A DNA stretch of 64,000 bases. Source: Maribacter litopenaei (GTDB lineage: Bacteria > Bacteroidota > Bacteroidia > Flavobacteriales > Flavobacteriaceae). The DNA lies in the NCBI RefSeq assembly GCF_025244665.1, contig NZ_CP104205.1, positions 3,655,001-3,719,000 on the forward strand. Reading direction: 5' to 3'. The position numbers were made by a program, and so were the translations under genes. Positions 52,508-63,624 of the stretch are shown here, one piece after another. The notes below the pieces were generated by a model. That model saw nothing but the letters and a program-made list of their open reading frames with translations, did no database searches and was not told the DNA's origin. Every line of letters begins with the position of its first letter. Position 1 is the first letter of the stretch.

Positions 52508-52990
52508 TCATTCAACTAGTGAAGAAGCTAGCTCACGGTACAATTTCCATTCGCCATCTACCTTCTTCAAAAGGACAAGAAAGGTGTCGCCCATTTCATG
52601 TACCGTTCCGTTTTCATCCGTATAGAAGGTTCGGCTTACCCCAAAATCATAAGCTATGGTGTCGGATAATATGACGGTTTCTTTTGGGGTCATGATAATA
52701 CTGTCATATCGAAATTTGTTTCCATGTTGCTCCCTCAAGGCCCTATAGGCAATCCAATCCTCGCTGCCTGGACCAATGGAGATGAGATCCTTTGTTACAA
52801 AGCTTCCCAAATCCCCATACCGTTTCTCTTTTACGGTCTTTTGAAAAGAGGCCCTCATGTCTTCTATTTGGTCCAAATCTTCCTGGAAATTGGTTGTGAT
52901 AGGTTTTTCCGTTTCTGTATCGACCTCAGAAGTCTTCTCCGCACAGGAAATCAGCAATACAGATGTTAAGAGAATAAAATAGTGTTTCAT
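52508..52990 (-). CDS. SnoaL/NTF2-like lipoprotein
   Basis: 160 residues, frame intact. Signal HYFILLTSVLLISC, then a charged linker and an NTF2-like fold with KEKRYGDLGSFVTKDLISIGPGSEDW and GDTFLVLLKKVDGEWKLYRE, typical of DUF4440-type domains. Start ATG 52990. Paralogous in type to the gene at 55325. Ligand unknown. Confidence 0.75.
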   Translation of the reverse strand: MKHYFILLTSVLLISCAEKTSEVDTETEKPITTNFQEDLDQIEDMRASFQKTVKEKRYGDLGSFVTKDLISIGPGSEDWIAYRALREQHGNKFRYDSIIMTPKETVILSDTIAYDFGVSRTFYTDENGTVHEMGDTFLVLLKKVDGEWKLYRELASSLVE

Positions 52991-53119
52991 TTCGTGATTT
53001 TTTGGTTGTTTAAGCAATTGCTGGCCTTCTTTATTGAAAATTAAAATCTAAGATTTAGTATTGTTCAATTGAATAGGATTGCCTTTCTAGTATGATTTTT
53101 GGTTTGCAGGCAAAAAGTA

Positions 53120-54306
53120 TTATTCAATAAGGTCCTTCCTACCATTTTTCCATATTGCATTTACATTTTTAAGGGCTGAAATATCTTCCAAAGGATTCTT
53201 TTCTAGGACAATAAACGTGGCACTTCCACCCTCTTTAACCTCCCCAATGGGCAAATCAAAAGCCTTTGCGGCATTTCCCGTGGCGCTTCGTAGAATTTCC
53301 AAATTGGAAAGCCCTGCTATTTTGTACAGATCTATCTCTAAAAAGTAATCCTCTCCAAAATCCATTTGGCCTTCTTGAGCATCTGTGCCAGCCACTATAG
53401 TAATGTTGCTATCATGGTATTTTTTTATGATTTCTGCCCTTTCTTTTGCATCCAATAAATTTTCAGTTACCCAATCCACTACAAAAGGCGGAAACCCCTC
53501 CATTGGCTTAAGTGCAATACCTCCCGTAGTAACCACGAAGGCGCCACTCCGTCCTAATTCTTCATAATAAGTATTGGGAATTGGAAATTCATCCTTATAG
53601 TCCAACATGTGAACAAAACCATCTGGTTTAAATTTTGCAATTTTCATCATCTCCTCCACAGAGTTAGCATGCACTACCACTTTGTACCCCTTTTTATGTG
53701 AGTACTGAATGAGTTGGTCTATTTGCTCATAATTTAGGGAGGGTGGAATGGGTTCGCCCATAAAACCTCGTGTGACATGAATTAGTTTAATATAATCCAC
53801 ACCATTGGCAATACGGCGGTCTACCCAGTCCTCAATGGATGTGGAGTCATTAATGGTTTCCATCTCTCGGACTAAACTGGGTTGGGTGCCCATTGGGAAC
53901 GGTGGCGGCGTGTCCGGATCCGTAAAGTATGGAATAACCAATGGAATCCTTTGTGATTTTTTTCCAATTGGCCTCTCGCTCCTCCAATCCGGTATGCATA
54001 TTTAGCAGGTATAGTATGCCAAAGGGATAGCCACTTTTTAAATCTTCCTCCTTAGACGCATGTACGTGGGCATTGACCAATCCGGGAATAATATATTTTC
54101 CTGCGCCGTCAATCAGGGAATCACCCTGAACCTCTTCTTTGGTGATTATTGCGATAGTATCATCATTTATGGCCAAGTTAACCCTTCCTTGGTCGGTTTG
54201 ACCATCAAAGAGCCCAACGTTCTCGGATGACCAGGTCGTAGATTGCCGGTTCTGAACAAGATAGATTGATTAGTAGAAAAATGGCGGCAACAAAACGGTT
54301 TTTCAT
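53120..54306 (-). CDS. Amidohydrolase-family lipoprotein, two frameshifts
   Basis: Metal-dependent TIM-barrel hydrolase, exported. Lipoprotein signal FVAAIFLLINLSC from ATG 54306. Metal motif IPGLVNAHVHAS (HxH), GYKVVVHANS (His), VAGTDAQ (Asp). C-terminal composite domain GGSATFIVLEKNPLEDI. Breaks: 54221-54226 (restores LVIRNVGLFDGQTDQG) and about 53942-53945 (TCCGG to TCC; restores KDSGLVIPYFTDPD). About 395 residues. Close to imidazolonepropionase/prolidase-like amidohydrolases; substrate unknown. Third of five lipoprotein genes. Confidence 0.83.
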
Positions 54307-54329
54307 TTGTAATCGACTTTGCTTATTTT

Positions 54330-55291
54330 CTATTTTACTTTAAAGACTTTGAGCATGTTCTTGGTTGAAGCCTCGGGCACCTCCGAAATCAAGGCATAGG
54401 TGCCAGGCTCCAAGATGGCCGTAAAGTATCCGGTTTTACCGGCGGGCATATCATTGACACCACCTAAAAAGGTAAAGCCCTCCGGAACAGGGTCTATGAG
54501 CCCATCCAGATTCAGCCAGTTCATCCAGGTTTCAAGTTTTTTTGTATCCGCACCTTCTGATATCTGTACCAAATTCACGTCGTGCCCTTGAAAATGTTCG
54601 TGTTTTTTTTGGTCCGGATAGTTTACTGAGAACGTAAAGGTTCCTGCGCTAGACGGTGGTTCAAATGATATACCGGTTTCTCCGGAAATTGTAATGGAAA
54701 TGTCCGCACTGGGTTCGGAAGGGGAGAAACTTCATCAGACACCACTAATACCTTATACATACCCATATTGGTATGGAACATACCGTTTGGCATTTTTACA
54801 TAGCACTCCATGATATAGTATCCCGGATTCAATTTAAGAGTGGTCCGGGCGGTATGCCCTCCGGAAATCAGTCCAACACCACCCGGCCATACGGTGCCTC
54901 CATACCATTCTGGTATTTTTCCAAATGCGGCAAAAGCCTCATCATTTTTTCCTTCATATAAAAGGGTAATACCCTCGCCAAATGGGGGCAACAACTCTTC
55001 TTCAAACTCTTTAACGGTAATAGTGTCGATGGGGTCGTCTATTAAAATAAAATGGGGCTGGGAAGATTTATTTTGGTATTTCCAAGTGACCCAACCGGAG
55101 GGTATGGTATCCGGAGCCTGAAAATCCATATTATTGGTGATTACATCAATAACCGATGTTATTTCCTTTTGTTCCGGGATTTCTTCGGTTAGTTTTTTCT
55201 TTTCTTCTTTACAGGATTGGATGGCCAAAATGATGACTAGAAATAAAATTAGAGTCGATCTAGCACTGTTGAATCGAATTGGATTTTTCAT
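54330..55291 (-). CDS. Tandem cupredoxin-like lipoprotein, one frameshift
   Basis: About 320 residues. Lipoprotein signal LILFLVIILAIQSC. Two repeated beta-sandwich units ending GYYIMECYVKMPNGMFHTNMGMYKVLVV and GTYALISEVPEASTKNMLKVFKV. The first keeps residues reminiscent of a cupredoxin loop (Cys, Met, His, Met), while the second lacks the Cys/His pair. Break at 54715-54718 repairs as CCGGA, giving SPLPEPSADISITISG. Copper binding is only a suggestion. Sits 23 bp before the amidohydrolase gene. Confidence 0.68.
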
Positions 55292-55324
55292 GTTTTTAGT
55301 GGTTTAGTTGGTTATCAGGAGAAA

Positions 55325-55816
55325 TTAATTGTTGTGTAGGGTTTCAAAAGCTATTTTCCATGAGTCGTCGGGTTGTCTGCGCCAGGCGACGATATAGGTG
55401 CCCACATTTTTAGTGGTATCCTGGGTTTGTTTGTTAATGAAAATCTCATTAAAACTGTTATAGGAAATCGCCATATCCTCTGAAGCTATAATAGTTGGTT
55501 CACCACGGGCCAACAGCTTAACATTGTATTTTTTATAGAGTCCACTCCAGTGTTGTCTTAAAGAGTCGGTTCTGTTTACTTCTATGGGTGAATCTGGATA
55601 TATGTAGGTATAGGGGTCTTCATAAAAATCAATCCAGTCATAATCGAATCTGGAGTATACGGTATATAAACTGTCTACGTGCTCTTTGATTAAAGCTTTT
55701 AATTCTGCATCCGGGGTTTTAGTTTTTGTTTCTTGTATCTTCTCTTCTTCGCAGGCCGTTAAGTAGAAAAGTAAGGCACCCACAAGAAAAATCCGAGTGG
55801 TAATTATAGTTTTCAT
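55325..55816 (-). CDS. SnoaL/NTF2-like lipoprotein
   Basis: 163 residues, frame intact. Signal FLVGALLFYLTAC, then a DUF4440/NTF2-like domain (HVDSLYTVYSRFDYDWIDFYEDPYTY and VGTYIVAWRRQPDDSWKI). First gene of the five-gene lipoprotein run. Ligand unknown. Confidence 0.75.
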   Translation of the reverse strand: MKTIITTRIFLVGALLFYLTACEEEKIQETKTKTPDAELKALIKEHVDSLYTVYSRFDYDWIDFYEDPYTYIYPDSPIEVNRTDSLRQHWSGLYKKYNVKLLARGEPTIIASEDMAISYNSFNEIFINKQTQDTTKNVGTYIVAWRRQPDDSWKIAFETLHNN

Positions 55817-56176
55817 TTTAATAGGTTTTAGTTGGCTTTGGATATTTTGATTGGTGACAAACTCCTTTTAAAATGTAACAAAAATCATTGATTTATTGAG
55901 CTTTATACTGTGTCAATCGTTTGTTTTTGTGTGTAAATAGCACGCACACTAAAAATCGGCCCTTAATTATAATGAACGGTATTTTCATTTTGTTTATATT
56001 TTCTTACACAAGGGTGACTTAGGTTAAGTCGTTGGCTGACATTGTTTTATGGTCACTTGAATTTTAGGCCATCGTGGCATATAAACGCATCTTTAGTAAC
56101 AAAACCATATTGTTTGCTACTAATAAAATGCTATGATTTTGTACATTCATTCAAATTAACTTTAAACCAAGGAAAC
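55817..56176. other. Divergent intergenic region
   Basis: This is 360 bp, AT-rich, between the lipoprotein run (minus) and the SPFH gene (plus). It must contain both promoters. I see no reliable -33/-7 pair, no open frame and no repeat. Confidence 0.4.
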
Positions 56177-57119
56177 ATGGGAAATTTTATTTTAATACCG
56201 ATAGTAATTATTTTAGGGCTTTTACTTCTGTCCTTTGTATTTATCGTAAAGCAGCAAACCGCGGCGGTTATAGAGACTTTTGGAAGGTTTAGCAGCATAC
56301 GTCATTCACGGACTTCAGTTTAAGATTCCGTTTGTTCAAAGAATTGCGGGAAGATTGAGTTTAAAAATCCAACAATTGGATGTTATCATCGAAACCAAGA
56401 CCTTGGATGATGTATTTGTAAGATTGAAGGTGTCCGTGCAGTATATGGTCATTAAGGATAAGGTATATGATGCATTCTATAAACTGGACTATCCCCATGA
56501 GCAAATTACATCATATGTTTTTGATGTAGTTCGAGCAGAGGTTCCTAAAATGAAATTGGACGATGTCTTTGTAAAAAAGGACGACATAGCCTTAGCTGTC
56601 AAGGCAGAACTAAATGACGCTATGTTGGAGTATGGGTTTGATATCATAAAGACTCTTGTTACGGACATTGATCCAGATCCACAAGTAAAGGCTGCGATGA
56701 ACCGTATCAATGCATCGGAAAGGGAGAAAATCGCCGCCCAGTTTGAAGGTGATGCTGCTCGTATCCTTATTGTTGAAAAGGCAAAGGCAGAAGCGGAAAG
56801 CAAAAGGCTACAAGGGCAGGGTATTGCAGATCAGCGTCGTGAGATTGCCCGTGGCTTGGAGGAGTCCGTTGAGGTTTTGAACAAAGTGGGTATCAACTCC
56901 CAAGAAGCTTCGGCCTTGATTGTGGTGACGCAGCACTATGATACGTTGCAAAGTATAGGTGAAGAAACGAACACCAATTTAATTTTGTTGCCAAATTCGC
57001 CTCAAGCAGGCAGTGATATGCTAAACAATATGGTGGCTTCTTTTACGGCAAGTAACATGATAGGCGAGCAAATGAAGAAGAATCAGGGAACAAAACCCGA
57101 TGAAAAAGGAAGAGCCTAA
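56177..57119 (+). CDS. SPFH/Band 7 membrane protein (stomatin-like), one frameshift
   Basis: About 313 residues. N-terminal membrane anchor (LIPIVIILGLLLLSFVFIV), SPFH domain (KTLDDVFVRLKVSVQYMV, LVTDIDPDPQVKAAMNRI) and coiled-coil tail rich in Ala/Glu/Lys (EKAKAEAESKRLQGQGIADQRR). Break at 56306-56311 (TCACGG) repairs to TCCGG, restoring RHSGLQFKIPFVQRI. Likely organises membrane microdomains or assists proteolysis. Confidence 0.9.
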
Positions 57120-57141
57120 GATTAGATACTTTTCAATACTA

Positions 57142-57183
57142 AAATCAAAAGGCGCGATATTGAACTATCGCGCCTTTTGATTT
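57142..57183. terminator. Bidirectional rho-independent terminator
   Basis: An 18-bp perfect stem (AAATCAAAAGGCGCGATA with its complement) and loop TTGAAC, flanked by A and T runs, between the convergent SPFH and glnS genes. Confidence 0.93.
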
Positions 57184-57229
57184 ATAAACAGATAATAATC
57201 AATATTCAACATTAATATACCTTTTGGTT

Positions 57230-58919
57230 TTAATCATTTTTTTGCTGAATCTTGGCCCAAGAATCACGAAGCCCTACCGTTCTATTAAAAATGAGGGTTT
57301 CTTTGGAAGACTCCTTGTCCACACAAAAATATCCCATACGCTGAAATTGAAAACGTTCTCCAGGTACCGCCTCCTTTAAACTTGGCTCCACATATCCTGT
57401 AATGATTTCCAAAGAGCTTGGGTTTATAAACTCCATAAAATCCTTGTCTTTTTGTGTGTCCGGACTCTCGTGGGTGAATAAACGATCATATAGACGGATT
57501 TCTGCTGGAATCGCGTGGGGTACGGAAACCCAATGCAGCGTTCCTTTAACTCTTCTCAAACTTTCAGGTGTACCACTTCCACTCTTACTTTTAGGGTCAT
57601 AGGTGCATTGCACCTCAACAATATTCCCATCAGTATCTTTTGTACAGCTCTCAGCCTTAATAATGTAAGCGTTTTTTAACCGTACCTCTCCACCTAATTT
57701 TAGGCGAAAGAATTTTTTGTTGGCCTCCTCTTTGAAATCGTCCTTTTCAATATAGAATTCCTTCGAGAAAGGAACTTGCCTAAATCCTAAGGATTCGTCC
57801 TCAGGACTATTTTCTGCCTCTAGCCATTCTTCTTGTCCCTCGGGATAGTTGGTAATGACAACTTTTAGAGGATTCAGAACGCCCATAACCCTTGGAGTGG
57901 TTTTATTCAAGTTTTCGCGAACGTGAAATTCCAATAATGAAACGTCTATTAAGTTGTCCCTTTTGGCGATTCCGATGGTGTCGGCAAAATTCCTAATGGA
58001 TTCCGGAGTGTAGCCCCTTCTTCGCATACCGAGAGATGGTTGGCATTCGAGGGTCGTCCCAACCGGTCACCACCTTTTCCGCTACCAGTTGCGCCAATTT
58101 TCGCTTACTTACCACAGTGTGGCTTAAATTTCTACGCGCAAATTCCCGCTGCTTGGGCCTTAACTTTTTCGGATCATATACTTGATCCAAAAACCAATCA
58201 TACAGCTCCCTGTGGGGCAGAAACTCCAGAGTACAAAGAGAATGGGATACCTGCTCTATGTAGTCACTTTCGCCATGTGTCCAATCATACATTGGATATA
58301 TACACCAATCGGTATTTGTTCTATGATGTGCTCGGTGTAGTACCCTATACATTATGGGGTCCCTCATAAGCATATTGGTCGCGGCCATATCTATTTTGGC
58401 CCTAAGAACGTGTGAGCCTTCTTTGTGCACACCCTTTTTCATCTCTTCGAAAAGCGCAAGATTTTCTTCAACGCTTCTATTTCTAAATGGGCTATTTGTT
58501 CCTGGTTCTGTCGGGGTACCTTTTTGAAGCGCCATTTCTTCAGAAGACTGACTATCCACATAGGCCTTACCGTCTTTTATAAGCTGCACTGCCCAATCGT
58601 ATAACTGCTGAAAATAATCCGAAGCATACCTTTCGGTATCCCATCGAAAACCTAACCAAGAAACATCTTTTTTGATGGCATCCACAAATTCTTGCTCCTC
58701 TTTTGCCGGATTAGTATCGTCAAACCTCAAGTTTACAGGCGCTTCGTACCGAAGACCTAAACCAAAATTCAGACAAATGGAGCTTGCATGGCCAATATGT
58801 AGGTAGCCATTTGGCTCCGGAGGAAACCGAAACCGTAAATCGCTCTTGGAGTAACTGTTTTCAAGATCTTCCTCTATGATTTGTTCAATAAAATTTAAAG
58901 ACTTGGATGTCTCGCTCAT
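57230..58919 (-). CDS. glnS: Glutamine-tRNA ligase, one frameshift
   Basis: Class I synthetase charging tRNA-Gln, about 562 residues. [15 protein letters not shown] (HIGH), [36 protein letters not shown] (KMSKS-equivalent), and the GlnRS anticodon-binding barrels (YCTYDPKS-like [11 protein letters not shown]). Break at 58029-58034 (CCGAGA on plus) repairs to TCCGG and gives [17 protein letters not shown]. Start at 58919 (MSETSK). Confidence 0.96.
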
Positions 58920-59141
58920 GGTATGATTTTTCAAGCTACAAAAGTAGCAAAATTGCCGAAAAACCTAAGATTAAAATAGGCTCACCCTGTATAAAATGCA
59001 TTTCACAACAATTTTAATCTTTGCCACAACAATAAATTCCCTACGCGCGTTATTAGAGTCATATTTGTTTTGAGTACCAAAGGTTTAAGGTGAACGACCT
59101 ACAACATCACTATCATTTGGGGCACAAAACTACACATCACT

Positions 59142-61390
59142 ATGAAAAAAAATTACAAATCTTACTACTTGACCGCAATCATTGTATTCATGGGCATCCT
59201 ACAGCTCTCCGCACAGGCAATTGTTATCAATGCCCCGGAACCTGCGGATAATCCAAATTTGGCAGGAAACTCGGTTTGGGGATATATTTGCGCCGGTAAT
59301 GGCGGTTTTAACGAGTATTTCGTAAATATTACTTGGGCAGGTACGGCAAATGCCGGAAACCAGTTTATTCTTGAACTTTCAGATGCCAGTGGTAGTTTTT
59401 CGTCTCCAACGACGCTCGCCACAATTACAGATAAGAATTCAACTAACGACTTTGACGTTAGTTTTGCAATTCCCAGCGACACAAGAGGCCTTGGCTACAA
59501 GATGAGGGTAAGAAGTACAGATCCTGTGAAGATTGGTACTGCATCACCTGGATACAATATGTATTACATGGACATTACCAGCAACTTGAACATAAGCGAA
59601 CTAGGCGATGGTGTGCCTCCAGGAAGTGTTTGTGCCACTGGCCCCATTACGCTGCAAGTTGATAATATTCCCAACCCGGAAACCTATCAGTATATTTGGT
59701 ATAGGAGCGGAACCCTTTTGACCGGAGAGACGGGCCACACCTTGAACGTGACCCGGAGTGGTATGTATAATGCCTATGTGGATTATGGATCTAATTGTAC
59801 AGGTTACGGAAACACAGATTCAAATATAGTGGATGTGACAATAGGCGGAACAGGTGCAGGAATCGCTATTAATACTCCGAGTAAAACCATTTTGTGTAGT
59901 ACGGATACAGAAACATTGTCCATTGACCAAACAGACCCATCTTGGAGTTATCAGTGGTATAAAAACGACGTGGCTATTTCCGGTGCGGTTGGAACTACAT
60001 ATACTGTCAATGGTGGAGTTGTTGGATTCGAAGGGGATTACGCCGTTGAAATATCTCGGCACAGGTATTTGTACCGAGCGGTCTGCAACAGTAACCATGA
60101 ACAATCCTGGTTCCTATAGCGTTACTAGGGTCAATCCCGCAAATGTAGTCGTACTTCCAACGCAACCACAAACGTTGTCCGTCACAACGGATGCAAGTTC
60201 GCCTACCTATAAATGGTTTAAAAATGGCGTTGAGGTTACAGGAGAAACCAGTAGCACATTTAACATTACCGAAGCAGGCAACTATTATGCACAAGTAACC
60301 GAAACCGGAGGAACCTGTGGCAGTACAAGTAAAAACTCGGAAACAACGGTGGTGGTTACCCCAGCTTCGTTTGAAATAATACTTGATTATGCAGATAATT
60401 ATACTTCTTGCGTTTCTACCAGCACAGTACTTGAAGTCGTTACCATAAATGCGGTGGCATCTGGTGGTACTAAAACGGATGTTACTGCGAGTCTTGTGGA
60501 TGCCTTTGCCTATCAGTGGCAAAAGGATGGAACTGACGTACCTGGTCAGACAGGCAAATCCATTAGCTTGGCTTCTAACTTGGAAAATGGAAACTATAGG
60601 GTAAATGCGACCATTGATTCCTATAATGAAACTTCCAACACCTTGGCCGTACAATTATTGACCAGTGATACAGTTACTATAAATAGTACAAGTACTGTTT
60701 ATTGTAGTTCAAGCGATGTTGTAACACTAAGTTCGTCCTTGGATTTGGCCTCGGAATCGTATGAATGGCAAATGGATGGTACCTCCGTAAGCACCACGGA
60801 TACGGTCTTGAATGTAACTTCAACCGGAACATACCGCTTGGTCTTGGATAGGGATGGGTGTCAATTAATTTCCAATGAAATTACAATTTCCCCCTTGGAT
60901 GAAAACCTTATTACTTTGGAGCCGTCCGGAAACTTGGTAATCCCGGAGGGGACTACAAGAACTGTAACTGCCTCTCGGAGGAACGGCATACCGATGGATG
61001 GATGGAAACAATACCGAAATAAGCACCTCTGACAATGCCTCCATTACGGAGCCTGGAACGTATACACTTATTGCAAGTATAGACAATTGTGATATTGTAA
61101 AACAATTTGAGGTATCCATATTGGATACGTTCAAGGTTCCCAATGTAATTACGGTGAATGGCGATGGAATAAACGATCAATGGGTAATTCCTAATTCATA
61201 TTCCAACAGGGCCGACGTAAACGTAATTATTTACAATGGGCAAGGAGAAGAAGTGCTTAATGAATTTGAATATAAAAACAATTGGCCACAGACCTCAACT
61301 GCTTTTACCAAGCAGAACATGGTGTTCTATTACAAGATACGGAACGCCAACGAGGTGCTGAAACAAGGCACGATTACCGTAATACGCTAA
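59142..61390 (+). CDS. T9SS type B sorting-domain protein with Ig/PKD-like repeats, two frameshifts
   Basis: Secreted surface protein, about 749 residues. Signal peptide (TAIIVFMGILQLSAQA), several Ig-like repeats (YQYIWYRSGTLLTGETG, YKWFKNGVEVTGETSSTF, YQWQKDGTDVPGQTG, YEWQMDGTSVS). The C-terminal gliding-motility-associated domain KVPNVITVNGDGINDQWVIPN marks export through the type IX system. Breaks: 60054-60059 and 60973-60978, both TCTCGG for TCCGG in Ser-Gly codons. Upstream partner of the SprF-like gene, 8 bp away; such pairs are typical, the SprF-like protein helping secretion or anchoring. Confidence 0.87.
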
Positions 61391-61398
61391 AACCAAAC

Positions 61399-63624
61399 AT
61401 GCTACCTAAAAAACGTATACTGCTTTTATTTGTACTTCTTGCCCTTGGGTTTACAAAGACCCAAGCGCAGGAAGACAATCCTTATTTTGGGTACGAGGTA
61501 CCTTCCCAAAACTTGTTAAAATATAATCGGTTTTTAATCAACCCTACCTTTTCAACGGTTAGGGAGGACAAATCGTACATTAACCTTCTGCACAGAAACC
61601 AAGCGGTACAATTTGATGACAATAACCAGAATTATTTCTTAAGTTATAGTGGTAGAATTAGTGACCGTACGGGGTTGGGATTAAGTTTGTATACCCAGCG
61701 TTTAGGGGCATTAAGTAATTATGGAGTCTTGGCAAATTATGCCTATGGAGTAAAATTGAGCGAAAAAAGTAATTTTACTTTTGGAGCTAATTTATCCTAT
61801 TACAATAGCGGTTTTGATGAAGGAAGGGCCACTACTGTGGAACAAGATCCTTTCTTGGCCGGATTCCAAGACCGAGAACCTATTATCGTTTCAACCTGGT
61901 TTCAACCTTTCTTATGGTAATTTCGACATTGGTGCTTTCGCTGAAAACCTTTTTGACTATAATTTAAAGACCAGTGAATCGCTAACGGATTTCAGTAATA
62001 AAACATACTCCGGACACCTACAATATACCCATCAGTTTAAAAATACCTCGGGATTTTGGAAGCAGGACGTTTGATGCCTTTGGCTAGGGTACGAATGGAT
62101 GGTGAGGATGATAACCTGACCTTGGGTGGAAGTCTAATTTTAGATCTTCCCAAAATAGGATGGATTCAAGGAGGGTATGACAGTTTTTATGGTGCCGCTG
62201 CGGGGGTGGGCTTTAACCTGAACCAAAGGATTTCGCTAGGCTATACAATGGAGAAAGGGCTAACTAACAACTTCGATAACTTTGGTCTTACACATGAAAT
62301 ATCATTCGCCTATTCCTTTACGCCAAACCTAACTGAAGATAGGGTAATGCTTGAGGATGACAATTTTGATGACTTGGTGGAGAATAATATCGAACCGGAG
62401 AATATCGCTACCAATGAGGAAATTGAGGAGCTGAAAAGAAAGTTGGCCGAAAACGATGCTATTATAGAAGAGTTAATGTTTCGTCAGGATTCACTGGAAT
62501 CTAACAGACAGGCGGATTTAGAGCGTAGGTTCAATATGGTTATGCGAATGATCCGGAACGAGACCGATGGGCAACGACCAGATTTGGAGAAAAGAGCTGA
62601 GGAAATTTTTAAGGGAGATGATTCTGATATGAAATTGGCATCGGCCAGGAATACGGAAAATGAAAGGGTTCAAGATAACCCAAATACCAATCAGAATAAT
62701 ATCCAAAAGGATGCATTGGTAACCAACACTAAACCATCTAGGAATATCAATGAAACCAATGTTCCTGAGTCATCTCCAAAAGAAAGCATAACTGTTGCTC
62801 CGGATGCGATTTCAAATAATGTAGCTTCAGCTGAGAATAACGCTGAGAAAAGCATTATTAAGGAAGATGCCAAGAGAGACGTTCTTGCCTATAATCCACC
62901 TAAAAGAAACTCTGTAAAACAAGAGCAGGAGAAACCTGTGGTTCAGGACAGGGTAAAAAGTAGAAAATTCAATGACCTGCCAAATGTTACCGATGGCTAC
63001 TATGTAGTGGCCAATGTATACAAGGGCGGTCAATACCTAGATAAGTTTTTGAATACCTTGGAATCTAGGGGAATTAATGCCAATTACATTGACAATCCCA
63101 ACAACGGCTTAAAATATGTATACCTTGAACGATACGATTCTTGGGAAGAAGCCGTAGCTGCTCATGACACTAATTTTAACGGAGCATATGAAGGCAACAC
63201 ATGGATAATGAACGTGGAGAACAGATATTCCAATGAGGCCTATGTAAACAATGTAAATAAGCTAAGGGAAAAATCCTCGAAATATGATACGGACGTACTT
63301 CAAAAAAATGTAGTGGAGCAGGATAAAGTGGCTTCTAATAATACGGAACCCAAAAATTACGAGATTGATGGTATTGGGTCCGGATATTATATTATTGCAA
63401 ACGTATTTGCAAACCCTAAAAATGCCAATAGATTTGTGGCCCTATTAAACTCCTATGGTCTTAGTGCCAGTTATTTCATCAACCCGTAAAATAATTGGAG
63501 ATACGTATACCTAAAAAGACATGATTCTTGGACAAACGCATTAATTTCTTATTACTCCAAGATAAATGATGCCTACGATGAAAAAATGTGGATTATGAGG
63601 GTATCACCAGGACAAATGGCATAA
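61399..63624 (+). CDS. PorP/SprF-family type IX outer-membrane protein with C-terminal SPOR-like repeats, three lesions
   Basis: About 741 residues. Signal (LLLFVLLALGFTKTQA), PorP/SprF barrel (LINPTFSTVREDKSYINLLHRNQ to ISFAYSFTP, about 1-315), a charged linker with coiled coil (LKRKLAENDAIIEEL). Two SPOR-like repeats follow, beginning TDGYYVVANVYKGGQYLDKFL and GSGYYIIANVFANPKNANRFV. Lesions: 61872-61877, 62048-62051, and in-frame TAA at 63487-63489 (CCG TAA AAT). The frame after the TAA continues NNWRYVYLKRHDSW to a true stop at 63622. The second repeat is complete only if that TAA is an error. Confidence 0.85.
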
